Positions 16,844-25,650 of a DNA stretch of 64,000 nt are shown one piece after another. The stretch is taken from positions 1 through 64,000 of the forward strand of contig JAWXCE010000061.1 in NCBI GenBank assembly GCA_034440495.1, read 5' to 3'. Numbering within the stretch: the first letter of the stretch is position 1; every line of letters starts with the position of its first letter. Both the position numbers and the translations under genes were made by a program. The DNA is from JAWXCE01 sp034440495 (GTDB taxonomy: Bacteria > Pseudomonadota > Alphaproteobacteria > Rhizobiales > Rhodomicrobiaceae). Below the pieces are notes generated by a model. That model worked only from the letters and a program-made list of their open reading frames with translations, had not been told where the DNA came from and ran no database searches.

Positions 16844-17749
16844 ATGAACGCATCTTTACCATCGGCTGCTCAGAAAAATCGCCTTGGCCGCGGCCTTGCA
16901 TCGCTGATTGGCGATAACGTGCCGGTCAATGGGCGCATTCTCCCCAACCAGGGTGAGCAGCGCATGGTTCTCATCGACAAGGTAAAGCCCAGCGCATTCA
17001 ATCCGCGCAAAACTTTCGATGCAACGGAGCTTGACGAGTTGGCCGCCTCGATCCGTGAACGCGGTCTGGTGCAGCCGCTCGTTGTCCGTCCTATCGGGCC
17101 TATGGGTGCCGAATATGAGATCGTCGCGGGCGAACGGCGGTGGCGCGCGGCCCAGAAAGCGGGGATGCACCTTATCCCTGTCATAGTGCGGGCGCTGACC
17201 GATCAGGAATCGCTTGAAATTGCAATTATCGAGAACGTGCAGCGCGCTGACCTGAACGCCATCGAGGAAGCGACAGGCTACCGCGAGCTTATCAGCCGTT
17301 TCGGCTACAAACAGGAAGAACTGGCGGACATCATCGGCAAAAGCCGCAGCCATCTGGCCAATACGATGCGGTTGCTGAAGCTGCCGGACAGCGTGCAAAA
17401 GCTGGTGCGGAACGGCGATTTGAGCGCCGGACACGCGCGCGCACTTGTCGGTCGCGAGGATGCGGAGACTGTCGCCAGAGAGATTGTGAAAGACGGCTTG
17501 AACGTACGCGATGTCGAGGCGTTATTTCAGGCTAAGAAGCCATCAGCGTCAAACGGCGGCTCCGGTGGCAATTCTGCGCCGATAACAAAGGATGCCGACA
17601 CACGCGCCGTTGAGCGCGAAATGTGTGACGCGCTGGGGCTTGCCGTGACGATTTTACCCGGCGCCAACAATACCGGCGAAATCATCATCCGCTACAAAAC
17701 GCTCGACCAGTTTGAGGCTGTGCGGGGCCGGCTTATCGCTAGCCGTTAA
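16844..17749 (+). CDS. parB: Chromosome-partitioning protein ParB (CTP-dependent DNA clamp)
   Basis: 301 residues. The N-terminal KNRLGRGLASLIGDN is the typical ParA-interacting start. The ParB/Srx nucleotide-binding box GERRWRAAQKAG lies near residue 89, followed by the ENVQRADLNAIEEA segment and a helix-turn-helix for parS binding (GYKQEELADIIGKSRSHLAN, about 153-172). The C-terminal dimerisation domain is present after a Gly/Ser linker near 235. Its two expected target sites are in mnmE and rsmG. It converges on holA with only 3 nt between stops. Confidence 0.97.
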   Translation: MNASLPSAAQKNRLGRGLASLIGDNVPVNGRILPNQGEQRMVLIDKVKPSAFNPRKTFDATELDELAASIRERGLVQPLVVRPIGPMGAEYEIVAGERRWRAAQKAGMHLIPVIVRALTDQESLEIAIIENVQRADLNAIEEATGYRELISRFGYKQEELADIIGKSRSHLANTMRLLKLPDSVQKLVRNGDLSAGHARALVGREDAETVAREIVKDGLNVRDVEALFQAKKPSASNGGSGGNSAPITKDADTRAVEREMCDALGLAVTILPGANNTGEIIIRYKTLDQFEAVRGRLIASR

Positions 17750-17752
17750 GCC

Positions 17753-18796
17753 TCAGGCGGCTCGGCCCGGCTTTAGCTCGCGAGCCATTTCGGCGATGTG
17801 AAGAAGCAGGTGCTCTATCATCGCCTGCTCTATGGCGGCGTTGAGGCGGCTTGATAGCGTCGTTTGCTGTAATAGAGCGCTTACTTTAGTAAGCCTTTCA
17901 AAAGTCCATAATCGAATTTGCGATGAAAATGCACGCTCGGCTTTGAAGAAAAGCGGTGGGCGTAGTTTCTTTATGGCCATGGCGAACGGTTCTCCGGCAT
18001 CTATGGCGCCCCGCACGCGCATAAGCCGAAGCAGGTGCATGTTTAACAGGCTCACCATCGATTGCGCGGCCACGTCTGCACCTACGAGTTTGTCAAACTC
18101 GGATAGAACGGTGGCGGCATCTCCCGCAAACGCGGCGTTGATAACAGCGTCAGTCGCGCCTTCGAGCACGTCGCCAACAGCCGCTTCGATGGTCTCGGGT
18201 GTGATCTCTCCGTCTTTCGCAGCGAAAAGAACGAGCTTTTCCATCTCGGCGCGCGCGACTGAAAGGTTTGAGCCCAGCACATCCTTCAGCAGCCTCCCGG
18301 TTTCCGGCGACAGTTTGAGGGAAGCTGCGGCGGCCTGCCTCTCCACCATGGCCGAAACGCCGTTTACGTCATCGCCATAACAGGGCAGCGCCGCAAGGCG
18401 TGGCGCGTTCTCGAAAAGCTGGCGGAGCTTGGAGGTTTTCGGAAGATTGCCCGCCTCAACGACGAGATATGCGGCGGGCGGCGTGGTGCGCAGCGACTCT
18501 TCGATTTCGTCGAGCGGCAAATTTTGCGCCGTCCGCAGCCAGATGACTGGCCGCCCGCCAAACATGGGGATGGTGTTGAGTTCAACGCCTATGCGGCCAG
18601 GGCTTTGAGATATGTCCTGTTCGCTCAGTCTCAGTATTTCGCCAGGCGGGCTCGACTTGGCGGTAAGGCTTATCGTTAGCAAGCGCGCGTAGTCCGATAT
18701 TTGTCCCGGGTCAGTCCCGTGAACTAAATAGCCGCCAGTGTCGTCTTTGGGAGTTCGAACTGCGCGGGCGACATCGTCAGCTTTGATCGCGACCAT
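17753..18796 (-). CDS. holA: DNA polymerase III delta subunit
   Basis: 347 residues, normal length. The delta subunit opens the beta clamp within the clamp loader. Family features are the N-terminal YLVHGTDPGQISDYARLL, the hydrophobic LVVEAGNLPKTSKLRQLF (about 120) and the C-terminal helical collar domain. It is the last gene of leuS-lptE-holA, 14 nt after the lptE stop, an order conserved through alphaproteobacteria and many other proteobacteria. Confidence 0.92.
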   Translation of the reverse strand: MVAIKADDVARAVRTPKDDTGGYLVHGTDPGQISDYARLLTISLTAKSSPPGEILRLSEQDISQSPGRIGVELNTIPMFGGRPVIWLRTAQNLPLDEIEESLRTTPPAAYLVVEAGNLPKTSKLRQLFENAPRLAALPCYGDDVNGVSAMVERQAAAASLKLSPETGRLLKDVLGSNLSVARAEMEKLVLFAAKDGEITPETIEAAVGDVLEGATDAVINAAFAGDAATVLSEFDKLVGADVAAQSMVSLLNMHLLRLMRVRGAIDAGEPFAMAIKKLRPPLFFKAERAFSSQIRLWTFERLTKVSALLQQTTLSSRLNAAIEQAMIEHLLLHIAEMARELKPGRAA

Positions 18797-18810
18797 AAGT
18801 GCGAGTTTGT

Positions 18811-19332
18811 TTATGCGTTGCCGGAAAGATAGGCACTCAGGCGAATTTTGATCGTTTCGGAGATCGTGCGTGCTGCACGGTTTTCTGCGTCGAGTTTGGC
18901 GCGCACGTCCGAGAATACCGAGTCGACCTTGTCATAAGCAGCACGACCGGCCGCTTTACCAGTAAACACGGTTTTATTGTCTGTAAGATTAATCAGTTTG
19001 AAATCCGCGTTGACTTCAACGATCTGGCCCTGCGCATCGCCGTCTAATCCCACTAGCGTGTTGCGCAGCTCTTCCTTCACGGTGATTTCGAGTTTGTATT
19101 TCTGCTTTACGCCGCCATCACCGTTTCCGCCTTGAGCTGCGAATAACAGCTCATTGCGGATTTTCTGACCGACACGCCCGGGAACTAGGGCGACATCAAC
19201 GGACTTCATGGCGTCACTTAAACTGCCGCCGCTTGCTGTTGGGCCATGCAAAGGTTGAAAACCGCAGCCAGCGCTCGCTGCTGCGAGTAGCGGAACCACG
19301 CCCAATGTTCGTATCAGTTTAAGCAACGACAT
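18811..19332 (-). CDS. lptE: LPS-assembly lipoprotein LptE
   Basis: 173 residues from ATG 19332. LptE is the outer-membrane lipoprotein that plugs the LptD barrel and helps insert lipopolysaccharide. A lipoprotein signal is clear: basic start, hydrophobic core VVPLLAAASAG, then Cys23 followed by GFQPLHG, the typical opening of mature alphaproteobacterial LptE. The start lies inside the last 14 bp of leuS, so translation is coupled; a longer frame beginning at 19356 lies wholly in leuS and would spoil the signal peptide. Position between leuS and holA is the conserved one. Confidence 0.92.
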   Translation of the reverse strand: MSLLKLIRTLGVVPLLAAASAGCGFQPLHGPTASGGSLSDAMKSVDVALVPGRVGQKIRNELLFAAQGGNGDGGVKQKYKLEITVKEELRNTLVGLDGDAQGQIVEVNADFKLINLTDNKTVFTGKAAGRAAYDKVDSVFSDVRAKLDAENRAARTISETIKIRLSAYLSGNA

Positions 19333-21925
19333 TGACGATCCTTTGCGGCACCACAATAACCTTTTTCACCGGCCGCCCCTCGATGGCGCGAATGACGCTG
19401 TCGAGCTTCAGCGCTGCGGCTTCTGTATCCTCACGCGACGCACCGCGCGCAATTACCAATTCATCCCGGCGTTTTCCATTCACTTGTACGGCGATTGTCA
19501 CAGTGTCGTCAACGAGCAAAGCAGGGTCGGCGTCCGGCCAGGGCGCGTTTGCCAGCAAAGTGTTGTGCCCGAGCCGCAACCAGCATTCTTCACCCAAATG
19601 CGGCATGAATGGGTTGACGATGTGCGAGAAGATTTCTGCCGCCTCGCGAATCGCAAATTTCATGCTGTCATCGTTCGATTTTTGCAGCGCAGGAGCGAAA
19701 GCATTGGCAAACTCATACGATGCCGCAATGGCGCGATTAAAACCAAGCCCTTCGATGCTTTTGGCGACCTTATCAAGCGCGCGGTGCGCGGCGCGGCGCA
19801 GCTCCATCGCATCGGCGCTGAATTCCGGCGGTTTTTTCGCATCCGGTTGCGCGCCTTTTTCCGCCGCGTCCTCAACAATGCGCCAGACGCGTTGGATAAA
19901 ACGCCACGCCCCTTGCGCGCCATCGTCCGACCACAGCAGGTCGCGTTCGGGCGGTGAGTCCGACAACACAAACCAGCGCGCCGTATCGGCCCCGTAGTGC
20001 GCCTGAAAAACGGCGGGATCGACAACGTTCTTCTTAGATTTCGACATTTTCTCGGGCGCGCCGATCTCCACCGGCGCTCCATCAATCGTCGTTACGCACC
20101 GCTCGCCTTCGCCGCCATTGTCGGCGAAACGGATGTCGTCGGGAGATAGCCATTTGCCGCCCGCGTCCTTATAGGTTTCGTGGATGACCATGCCTTGCGT
20201 GAACAGCCCGGCGAACGGTTCTGCAAGGTTCAGGTGTCCGCAATCGCGCATCGCCCGCGTGAAAAAGCGCGAGTAGAGCAGGTGCAAAATCGCGTGCTCG
20301 ACGCCGCCGATATATTGATCGACGGGGAGCCAGTAATCGCACGCCTCGGGGTCAACAGGGCGGTCGTCCTCGTGCGGCGAGCAGAATCGGGCGAAATACC
20401 ACGAGCTATCAACGAAGGTGTCGCAGGTGTCGGTCTCGCGCTGGGCCGCGCCTTGGCAGCTTGGGCATTTCACGTGCTTCCAGGCCGGGTGGCGGTCGAG
20501 CGGGTTACCGGGCGCGTCAAACGTTACGTCGTCGGGCAGTGTGACGGGCAAATCCGCCTCCGGCACGGGCACGACGCCGCATTCCGGGCAGCGGATCATT
20601 GGGATCGGGGCACCCCAATAACGCTGGCGGGAGACACCCCAATCGCGCAGGCGATAGTTGGTCTCGCGCTTGCCGATCTTTTTCTTTTCGAGGCGCTGGA
20701 TGATTTCCTCTTTTGCCGCGTCCACGCTCATGCCGTCCAAAAACATCGAGTTCGCGATTCGTCCGTCGCCCGTGTAGGATTCATTCGCGATTTTAAAATT
20801 TGTGGCGTCCTTGTCCTGTGGGATGACGACGGGGCGGACCTTTAATTTGTATTTATTGGCGAAGTCGAGGTCGCGTTGATCGTGCGCGGGGCAGCCAAAA
20901 ACCGCGCCCGCGCCATATTCCATGAGCACAAAATTCGCTACATAAACCGGCAGCTTCGCGCCCGTGCGGAACGGATGCGCGGCCTTCACGCCGGTGTCGA
21001 AGCCCTTTTTCTCCGCCTTGTCGATCTCTTCCTGGCTCGTGCCCATGCGCGCGCACTCGGCCAGAAAGTCCTTAAGTGCAGGGTTCTTCTTTGCCAGCAC
21101 GAGCGCTAGCGGATGGCCGGGCGAGATAGCGAGAAAGCTCGCGCCGAAAATTGTGTCGGGCCGCGTTGTGTAGACTTCCAGTTCGCCTTTGCCGCCAGGC
21201 AGCGGTTCGCCGGACAGCTTGAAGCGCAGCCGGGCGCCCTCGGATTTGCCGATCCAGTTGCGCTGCATAAGCCGCACCTTGTCCGGCCAGCGGTCGAGCG
21301 TGTCCAGCCCAGCAAGCAAATCCTCTGCGTAATCCGTGATGCGGAAGAACCATTGCTCCAGCTCGCGCTGCTCGACGAGCGCGCCAGAGCGCCAGCCGCG
21401 GCCGTCGATCACCTGCTCGTTGGCAAGTACGGTATTATCCACCGGATCCCAGTTCACCTTGCTCTTTTTGCGGTAAACGAGGCCCTTGGCGTAAAAATCT
21501 AGGAACAGCTTCTGCTGCTGTTTGTAATAACTTTCGTCGCAGGTCGCGAGTTCGCGGCTCCAGTCGAGCGATAGGCCAAGACCCTGCAACTGCGCGCGCA
21601 TGGCGGCGATGTTCTCATATGTCCAACCCTTCGGGCTGACGCCACGCTCCATCGACGCGTTCTCGGCGGGCAGGCCGAAAGCGTCCCAGCCCATGGGGTG
21701 CAGCACATTGAAGCCACGCGCGCGTTTGTAGCGCGCCACCACGTCGCCCATTGTATAGTTGCGCACGTGGCCCATATGGACGCGTCCGGACGGATACGGA
21801 AACATCTCCAGCACGTAGTATTTCGGCTTGGCGGGGTCGCGCCGCGTCTCGAAAGTTTCCTGCACGCGCCAGACCTGCTGCCAATGGCGTTCGCGGTCGG
21901 GAGCATTATAACGTTCTGCGGCCAT
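19319..21925 (-). CDS. leuS: Leucyl-tRNA synthetase
   Basis: 868 residues, class I synthetase. The HIGH-type motif appears in YPSGRVHMGHVRNYTMGD (about 45-62) and the KMSKS loop in PEKMSKSKKNVVDP (about 630). The CP1 editing domain is present (about 225-420, with the TTRPDTIFGA threonine-rich motif), as is a zinc-type insertion with CPECG and CPSCQ pairs (about 460 and 500). The C-terminal extension ends the gene. It heads the leuS-lptE-holA transcript. Confidence 0.98.
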   Translation of the reverse strand: MAAERYNAPDRERHWQQVWRVQETFETRRDPAKPKYYVLEMFPYPSGRVHMGHVRNYTMGDVVARYKRARGFNVLHPMGWDAFGLPAENASMERGVSPKGWTYENIAAMRAQLQGLGLSLDWSRELATCDESYYKQQQKLFLDFYAKGLVYRKKSKVNWDPVDNTVLANEQVIDGRGWRSGALVEQRELEQWFFRITDYAEDLLAGLDTLDRWPDKVRLMQRNWIGKSEGARLRFKLSGEPLPGGKGELEVYTTRPDTIFGASFLAISPGHPLALVLAKKNPALKDFLAECARMGTSQEEIDKAEKKGFDTGVKAAHPFRTGAKLPVYVANFVLMEYGAGAVFGCPAHDQRDLDFANKYKLKVRPVVIPQDKDATNFKIANESYTGDGRIANSMFLDGMSVDAAKEEIIQRLEKKKIGKRETNYRLRDWGVSRQRYWGAPIPMIRCPECGVVPVPEADLPVTLPDDVTFDAPGNPLDRHPAWKHVKCPSCQGAAQRETDTCDTFVDSSWYFARFCSPHEDDRPVDPEACDYWLPVDQYIGGVEHAILHLLYSRFFTRAMRDCGHLNLAEPFAGLFTQGMVIHETYKDAGGKWLSPDDIRFADNGGEGERCVTTIDGAPVEIGAPEKMSKSKKNVVDPAVFQAHYGADTARWFVLSDSPPERDLLWSDDGAQGAWRFIQRVWRIVEDAAEKGAQPDAKKPPEFSADAMELRRAAHRALDKVAKSIEGLGFNRAIAASYEFANAFAPALQKSNDDSMKFAIREAAEIFSHIVNPFMPHLGEECWLRLGHNTLLANAPWPDADPALLVDDTVTIAVQVNGKRRDELVIARGASREDTEAAALKLDSVIRAIEGRPVKKVIVVPQRIVNVVA

Positions 21926-21941
21926 CGATTCATCCTAATGC

Positions 21942-22019
21942 GTCAATGCCGGGCTTGACCCAACAATCCAAACCGGCAGACTGACAGTTTATAGATGCCT
22001 GGATCAAGTCCGAGCATGG
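21942..22019. repeat. Degenerate copy of an intergenic palindromic repeat
   Basis: ATGCCGGGCTTGACCC at 21946-21961 and its imperfect inverse GGATCAAGTCCGAGCAT (22001-22017) form the arms of a decayed inverted repeat in the gap between leuS and yggS. The arms resemble those of the well-kept copy at 30298-30383. Such GCCGGGCTTGACCCGGC-type elements are scattered in many Rhizobiales genomes. Confidence 0.6.
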
Positions 22020-22084
22020 AAAACTTCGGCCTAATAGAGCGTCGAAACTTTGCAACGTCAAGAACGCGCCCGGAGATTTGCGGC

Positions 22085-22732
22085 ATGACCAACGGCTATG
22101 ATGCGGTGCAGGCGCGGCTGGCCAGTGCGGGCGGCGCGGCGCGGTTGGTCGCGGTTTCAAAAACTTACGAGGCGGACGCAATCCTGCCGGTCATTGAGGC
22201 CGGGCAGCGTTTGTTTGGTGAGAACCGCGTGCAGGAGGCGATGCGCAAATGGCCGCCATTGCAAGAGCGCTTTCCGGATTTGGAGCTGCATCTGATCGGC
22301 CCGCTGCAATCGAACAAGGCGCGCGAGGCTGTCGAGCTGTTCGATGTTATCCATACAGTGGATAGGCCCAAGATCGCCGAAGTTCTGGCGGCTGAGATGG
22401 CGCGGCAGGGTCGCGCGCCGCGCTTGCTGGTGCAGGTCAACACAGGAGCGGAGCCGCAGAAGGCGGGCGTGCTCCCCGCCGAGGCTGAGGCATTCGTGCG
22501 CCGATGCCAGGGTGAGCTTGGCTTGCGTATCGAGGGGCTGATGTGCATTCCGCCCGCCGAGGACGATTCTGAGCAGCATTTCCAGATGCTGGCGGATTTG
22601 AAAACGCGGCTTGGCTTGGGCGAACTCAGCATGGGCATGAGCGCAGATTTCGAGACCGCCATCGCGATGGGGGCAACTTATGTCCGGATCGGATCGGCGA
22701 TTTTCGGCGCCCGCGCCACATCGGCGCAGTAA
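22085..22732 (+). CDS. YggS/PROSC-type pyridoxal-phosphate homeostasis protein
   Basis: 215 residues from ATG 22085. Non-enzymatic PLP carrier of the alanine-racemase fold. The PLP lysine is Lys26 in RLVAVSKTYEADAI; other conserved stretches are FGENRVQEAMRKWPPL and HLIGPLQSNK (about 75-84), and the phosphate-binding end SMGMSADFETAIAMGATYVRIG is intact (about 182-203). A longer frame from 21995 would include repeat DNA, so it is rejected. Divergent from leuS. The usual genomic partners differ, so no pathway is implied by context. Confidence 0.93.
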   Translation: MTNGYDAVQARLASAGGAARLVAVSKTYEADAILPVIEAGQRLFGENRVQEAMRKWPPLQERFPDLELHLIGPLQSNKAREAVELFDVIHTVDRPKIAEVLAAEMARQGRAPRLLVQVNTGAEPQKAGVLPAEAEAFVRRCQGELGLRIEGLMCIPPAEDDSEQHFQMLADLKTRLGLGELSMGMSADFETAIAMGATYVRIGSAIFGARATSAQ

Positions 22733-22811
22733 TCGGCCCACCCCATGCGCAACAGCATTGCGCCGCACGGTTCGCCGCGATACGCGGGAGGCTGATATAA
22801 AGGGACATGCG

Positions 22812-22928
22812 ATGCGGAAAGCTTGGGCTTTTGTAGTGGGTGCGGCTGCCGGCGCTTTTTTAGGCGTGCTGCTCGGCTTTTTGGTCTATCCAATGGTTAT
22901 GAACCAGGCGCCGACGCAACAGCGTTAA
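22812..22928 (+). CDS. Small single-span membrane protein
   Basis: 38 residues starting MRKAWAFVVGAAAGAFLGV. One hydrophobic segment (about 6-31) with a GAAAGAFLGVLLG glycine-zipper-like face is followed by a short polar tail. AAGGGA (22800-22805) lies 6 nt before the ATG. It is too short for family assignment, ends 5 nt from the convergent arsR-type gene, and lies 79 bp after yggS in the same direction. Confidence 0.55.
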   Translation: MRKAWAFVVGAAAGAFLGVLLGFLVYPMVMNQAPTQQR

Positions 22929-22933
22929 TTGCT

Positions 22934-23287
22934 CTAACACTGATCCGGGCTATCCATTGGTGGCGCACACTCGCCAGAGCCTTTTTGCGCCGCCAGCACC
23001 GCGTCTAGCAAACCTGGAAACCTGCCGTTCAAATCCTCCCGCCGCAAGCTGTTCATGTAATAGATGCCCGCTTTGCGGGTGCGAATAATCCCTGCCTCAC
23101 GCAATATACGGAAGTGATACGATTGCGTGGATTTCGCCAGGTCGAGGCCGCACGAGGCTTTGGAGCAAGCAAGCTCCGCCCCCCTTTCCAGACTCTCGAC
23201 AATTTTCAACCGGATCGGGTCGCCAAGCGCATAAAGCACTCGCTCAAGGCGAATATCGGCGGCGTTTGGGTGGTTAAAACACATCAT
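22934..23287 (-). CDS. ArsR-family winged-helix repressor
   Basis: 117 residues. The ArsR fold is clear: RLERVLYALGDPIRLKIVESL (helices 1-2, split), a recognition helix in AKSTQSYHFRILREAGII, and a beta-wing RTRKAGIYYMNSL. Cys41 and Cys46 flank the region before the recognition helix, with Cys3 and two C-terminal cysteines elsewhere, so thiol or metal sensing is possible but unproven. It is divergent from an SDR gene with a 111-bp gap that holds a palindrome (23326-23342) suited to be its operator. ArsR-SDR pairs of this type are frequent in proteobacteria. Confidence 0.9.
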   Translation of the reverse strand: MMCFNHPNAADIRLERVLYALGDPIRLKIVESLERGAELACSKASCGLDLAKSTQSYHFRILREAGIIRTRKAGIYYMNSLRREDLNGRFPGLLDAVLAAQKGSGECAPPMDSPDQC

Positions 23288-23325
23288 AGCGGGTAACGTG
23301 GCCTAAGCGGCGCAAAAATACAACA

Positions 23326-23342
23326 GTTCAATGATCTTGAAC
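23326..23342. promoter_or_regulatory. Probable ArsR-family operator
   Basis: GTTCAATGATCTTGAAC, a perfect inverted repeat with 6-bp arms and a 5-bp centre, lies between the divergent arsR-type gene and the SDR gene. Size and position suit a dimeric winged-helix repressor controlling both. Binding is inferred. Confidence 0.6.
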
Positions 23343-23398
23343 TCTTCGAGTAGCGGAGGCATATGACGCCAATCTGAGTTAACAGAAGGAGAAACGTC

Positions 23399-24148
23399 AT
23401 GTCGCATCATCAGGAACTACAAGGAAAAGTCGCGCTAGTCACGGGCGGCAGCCGTGGCATTGGCGCAGCGATCGCGAAAAAGCTCGCGAGCGAAGGCGCA
23501 AAGGTCGCACTTAGCTATTCAGCTTCGCCAGACGCCGCTCACGCCGTTGTGGCGGAGATCAAATCCAACGGCGGCGATGCCGTCGCATTCCAGGCTAACG
23601 CCGCCGATAGCGCGCAGGTCGCCAAGCTCGTTAATGACGCCGCCGCTCATTTCGGCAGGCTCGACATTCTCGTCAACAACGCGGGCGTATTTGAGTTACT
23701 TCCCGTGACCGAGGTCACGGATGAGGTTTATAACAAGTCGTTTGATATTAACGTCCGCGCCGTTTTCGCGGGCGTTCGTGAGGCCGCTAAACATCTCGGC
23801 GACGGTGGCCGCATCATCACGATTGGTTCGGTGAATGGTCAGCGCGTTCCGTTTAATGGCGGGGCGCTTTATGCCGCGACCAAGTTTGCCGTACAAGGCT
23901 TCACGCGCGGTTGGGCGCGTGAGTTCGGGCCAAAAGGCATTACGGTGAACGTGGTGCAGCCAGGCCCTATCGACACAGACATGAACCCGGCTTCTGGCGA
24001 TTTCGCCCCGATGCTCATCCCCGGTCTCGCCATTCCCCGCTACGGAAAAACCCACGAAGTGGCCGATCTGGTCGCATTTCTAGCGGGGCCGAACTCAACC
24101 TACATCACCGGCGCCGCCATCAACGTGGACGGGGGCATGGAAGCTTAA
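23399..24148 (+). CDS. Short-chain dehydrogenase/reductase, FabG-like
   Basis: 249 residues of the classical SDR family. Cofactor motif TGGSRGIGAAIAKKLA lies at about residues 16-31, the NNAG motif in ILVNNAG near 92, and the catalytic Ser-Tyr-Lys set in IGSVNGQRVPFNGGALYAATK (about 142 to 162). The SR after TGG suggests NADP(H) preference. The substrate is unknown. Controlled, most likely, by the divergent ArsR-type gene. Ribosome site GAAGGAG lies before the ATG. The stop overlaps the stop of the convergent Uma2 gene by 4 nt. Confidence 0.9.
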   Translation: MSHHQELQGKVALVTGGSRGIGAAIAKKLASEGAKVALSYSASPDAAHAVVAEIKSNGGDAVAFQANAADSAQVAKLVNDAAAHFGRLDILVNNAGVFELLPVTEVTDEVYNKSFDINVRAVFAGVREAAKHLGDGGRIITIGSVNGQRVPFNGGALYAATKFAVQGFTRGWAREFGPKGITVNVVQPGPIDTDMNPASGDFAPMLIPGLAIPRYGKTHEVADLVAFLAGPNSTYITGAAINVDGGMEA

Positions 24149-24768
24149 CGCAGGTCGAGGTCTGCAAGCCTCACAGCAAGCGACGGGTCGGCTTCGGGGG
24201 TAAGCAAATCTCCTGCCGCCTTGTCCTGAATTTTTTTGTAACCCTCGGGGCTGGGTTCCTTGAAAACCTCGGTCGTCAATGTCACCGCATCGACCACCCA
24301 GTATTCTTTGATCCCGTAATGCGCGTAGATCGCGGCCTTGCGCTTTTTGTCGTAACGCAAACTGGTGTCCGCCACCTCGATGATAAGCAGGGTGTTATCC
24401 GGCGCCAGATTGGCAAGCCCAGCGCTGCGCCAAAACAGAGTTATATCCGGTTCCAACACAACGCTGTCGCTAAACCGGTAAGTCGTCTCGGGTATCACAG
24501 AAATATTGTCCGGTTTTTGGGCATAAAGAAAATTAAGGAGAGCAAATTTAACAAGCTCGTGGCGATTGCCTTTTGCGGCCATGACAACGATTTCACCATC
24601 AACGAGTTCAACGCGGTCATCTTCTTTCAGGATTCCTGCTTTCACCATCGCAAACAGGTCGTCAGCCGTGAAGGCGAGCCGGTCTAGTCCTTCAGCCGCG
24701 CGCGTGCTTCTGCGTTGACGCTCCGAAACTATCGGCTCGGGGATCGCGGATTCCAAGTGTTGGTTCAT
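24145..24768 (-). CDS. Uma2-family (DUF820) PD-(D/E)xK nuclease-like protein, second copy
   Basis: 207 residues. The family pattern is good: DRVELVDGEIVVMAAKGNRHELV (split, about 50-75), VLEPDITLFW with the metal-binding Asp, LLIIEVADTSLRYDKKRKAAIYAHYGIKEYWVVD (split) with Glu and Lys in the right spacing. It is only distantly related to the first copy at 14754-15302. It converges on the SDR gene with overlapping stops. Substrate and role are not known; no toxin or methylase partner is nearby. Confidence 0.88.
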   Translation of the reverse strand: MNQHLESAIPEPIVSERQRRSTRAAEGLDRLAFTADDLFAMVKAGILKEDDRVELVDGEIVVMAAKGNRHELVKFALLNFLYAQKPDNISVIPETTYRFSDSVVLEPDITLFWRSAGLANLAPDNTLLIIEVADTSLRYDKKRKAAIYAHYGIKEYWVVDAVTLTTEVFKEPSPEGYKKIQDKAAGDLLTPEADPSLAVRLADLDLR

Positions 24769-24888
24769 ACTCTCAATATAACCGATATGTTGGCTTCGCT
24801 CAATGTCTGTGGACTTGGGATCGCATTGCTGGATTTACGCCGTACATACCGCAAAACTCTTTTATTGATTCGCAATGAGGGGGCAGTT

Positions 24889-25650
24889 ATGGCGGCAGCG
24901 GCGTCAACGCAATACACGGTTGATCTTTGGTGGACAGATTTGAACGATGTGGAGTTCGGGCTGTTTCGGCAATCGAGGCACCGGGCCAAGTCGCGCCAGT
25001 TCACCGCTGACAGTGACGTTATTGGGGAAATCAAGCAAAACGGCGAGCGCACCGGGTTACTCTCCTATCGCGAAAGCCTCTGGAAAGCGGAGAACCCTGC
25101 GGATAGGCGCCTGGTCATCAAGCTGTTTTCACCGTCAATGACATGGCGGGGCACTCTGGACTTGCTCATAGGGCGCAGCTTGCAGCTTTCCTTCGGCGCT
25201 GGCGGATTTCCGGTCACGGCGTTCTCCGTGAACGTGTCGGGGCACGAGCAGATTATCGACGTTGAGCGCTCCGCCCGCAAATGGCCGCTGGTGCCGGAGA
25301 AATTCTCGTTCTTCATTCTGGAAGGTAATGAGCCGAAGCTTTACCGCTTGCGTCGCGACTGGATCGACATCGGCGGGGACTTCACGCTTTACGATCAGCG
25401 CGGCGAGCGCATTGGGCACCTGAACGGCCGCATTATCGATATCGGCGGGCGCTGGGATGTGGACATCGACAAGGCGCACGACAACCCGAAGCTCAACACT
25501 GTGCTGCAATTGTTCTGCGGTATGTTGCGCTATAACACCCGCGCGCGAAAGCATGTGGGCGCGTTAGTGGATCAGATGAAAAACGGAGCGGCACCCGCGC
25601 TCGACTCCCATGAGGTCGATCTTTATCTCAATCCGCGCCGCCCTCGTTGA
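24889..25650 (+). CDS. Conserved-looking hypothetical protein
   Basis: 253 residues, no signal peptide and no membrane segment. I chose ATG 24889 because GAGGGGG lies 6 nt upstream and codons before it look non-coding. Regular beta-like repeats such as GEIKQNGERTGLL, FTLYDQRGERIGHLNG and DIGGRWDVDIDK suggest a barrel of the tubby/LURP type, but the match is by eye and weak. Its 3' end overlaps the convergent L,D-transpeptidase gene by 28 bp. Function unknown. Confidence 0.72.
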   Translation: MAAAASTQYTVDLWWTDLNDVEFGLFRQSRHRAKSRQFTADSDVIGEIKQNGERTGLLSYRESLWKAENPADRRLVIKLFSPSMTWRGTLDLLIGRSLQLSFGAGGFPVTAFSVNVSGHEQIIDVERSARKWPLVPEKFSFFILEGNEPKLYRLRRDWIDIGGDFTLYDQRGERIGHLNGRIIDIGGRWDVDIDKAHDNPKLNTVLQLFCGMLRYNTRARKHVGALVDQMKNGAAPALDSHEVDLYLNPRRPR

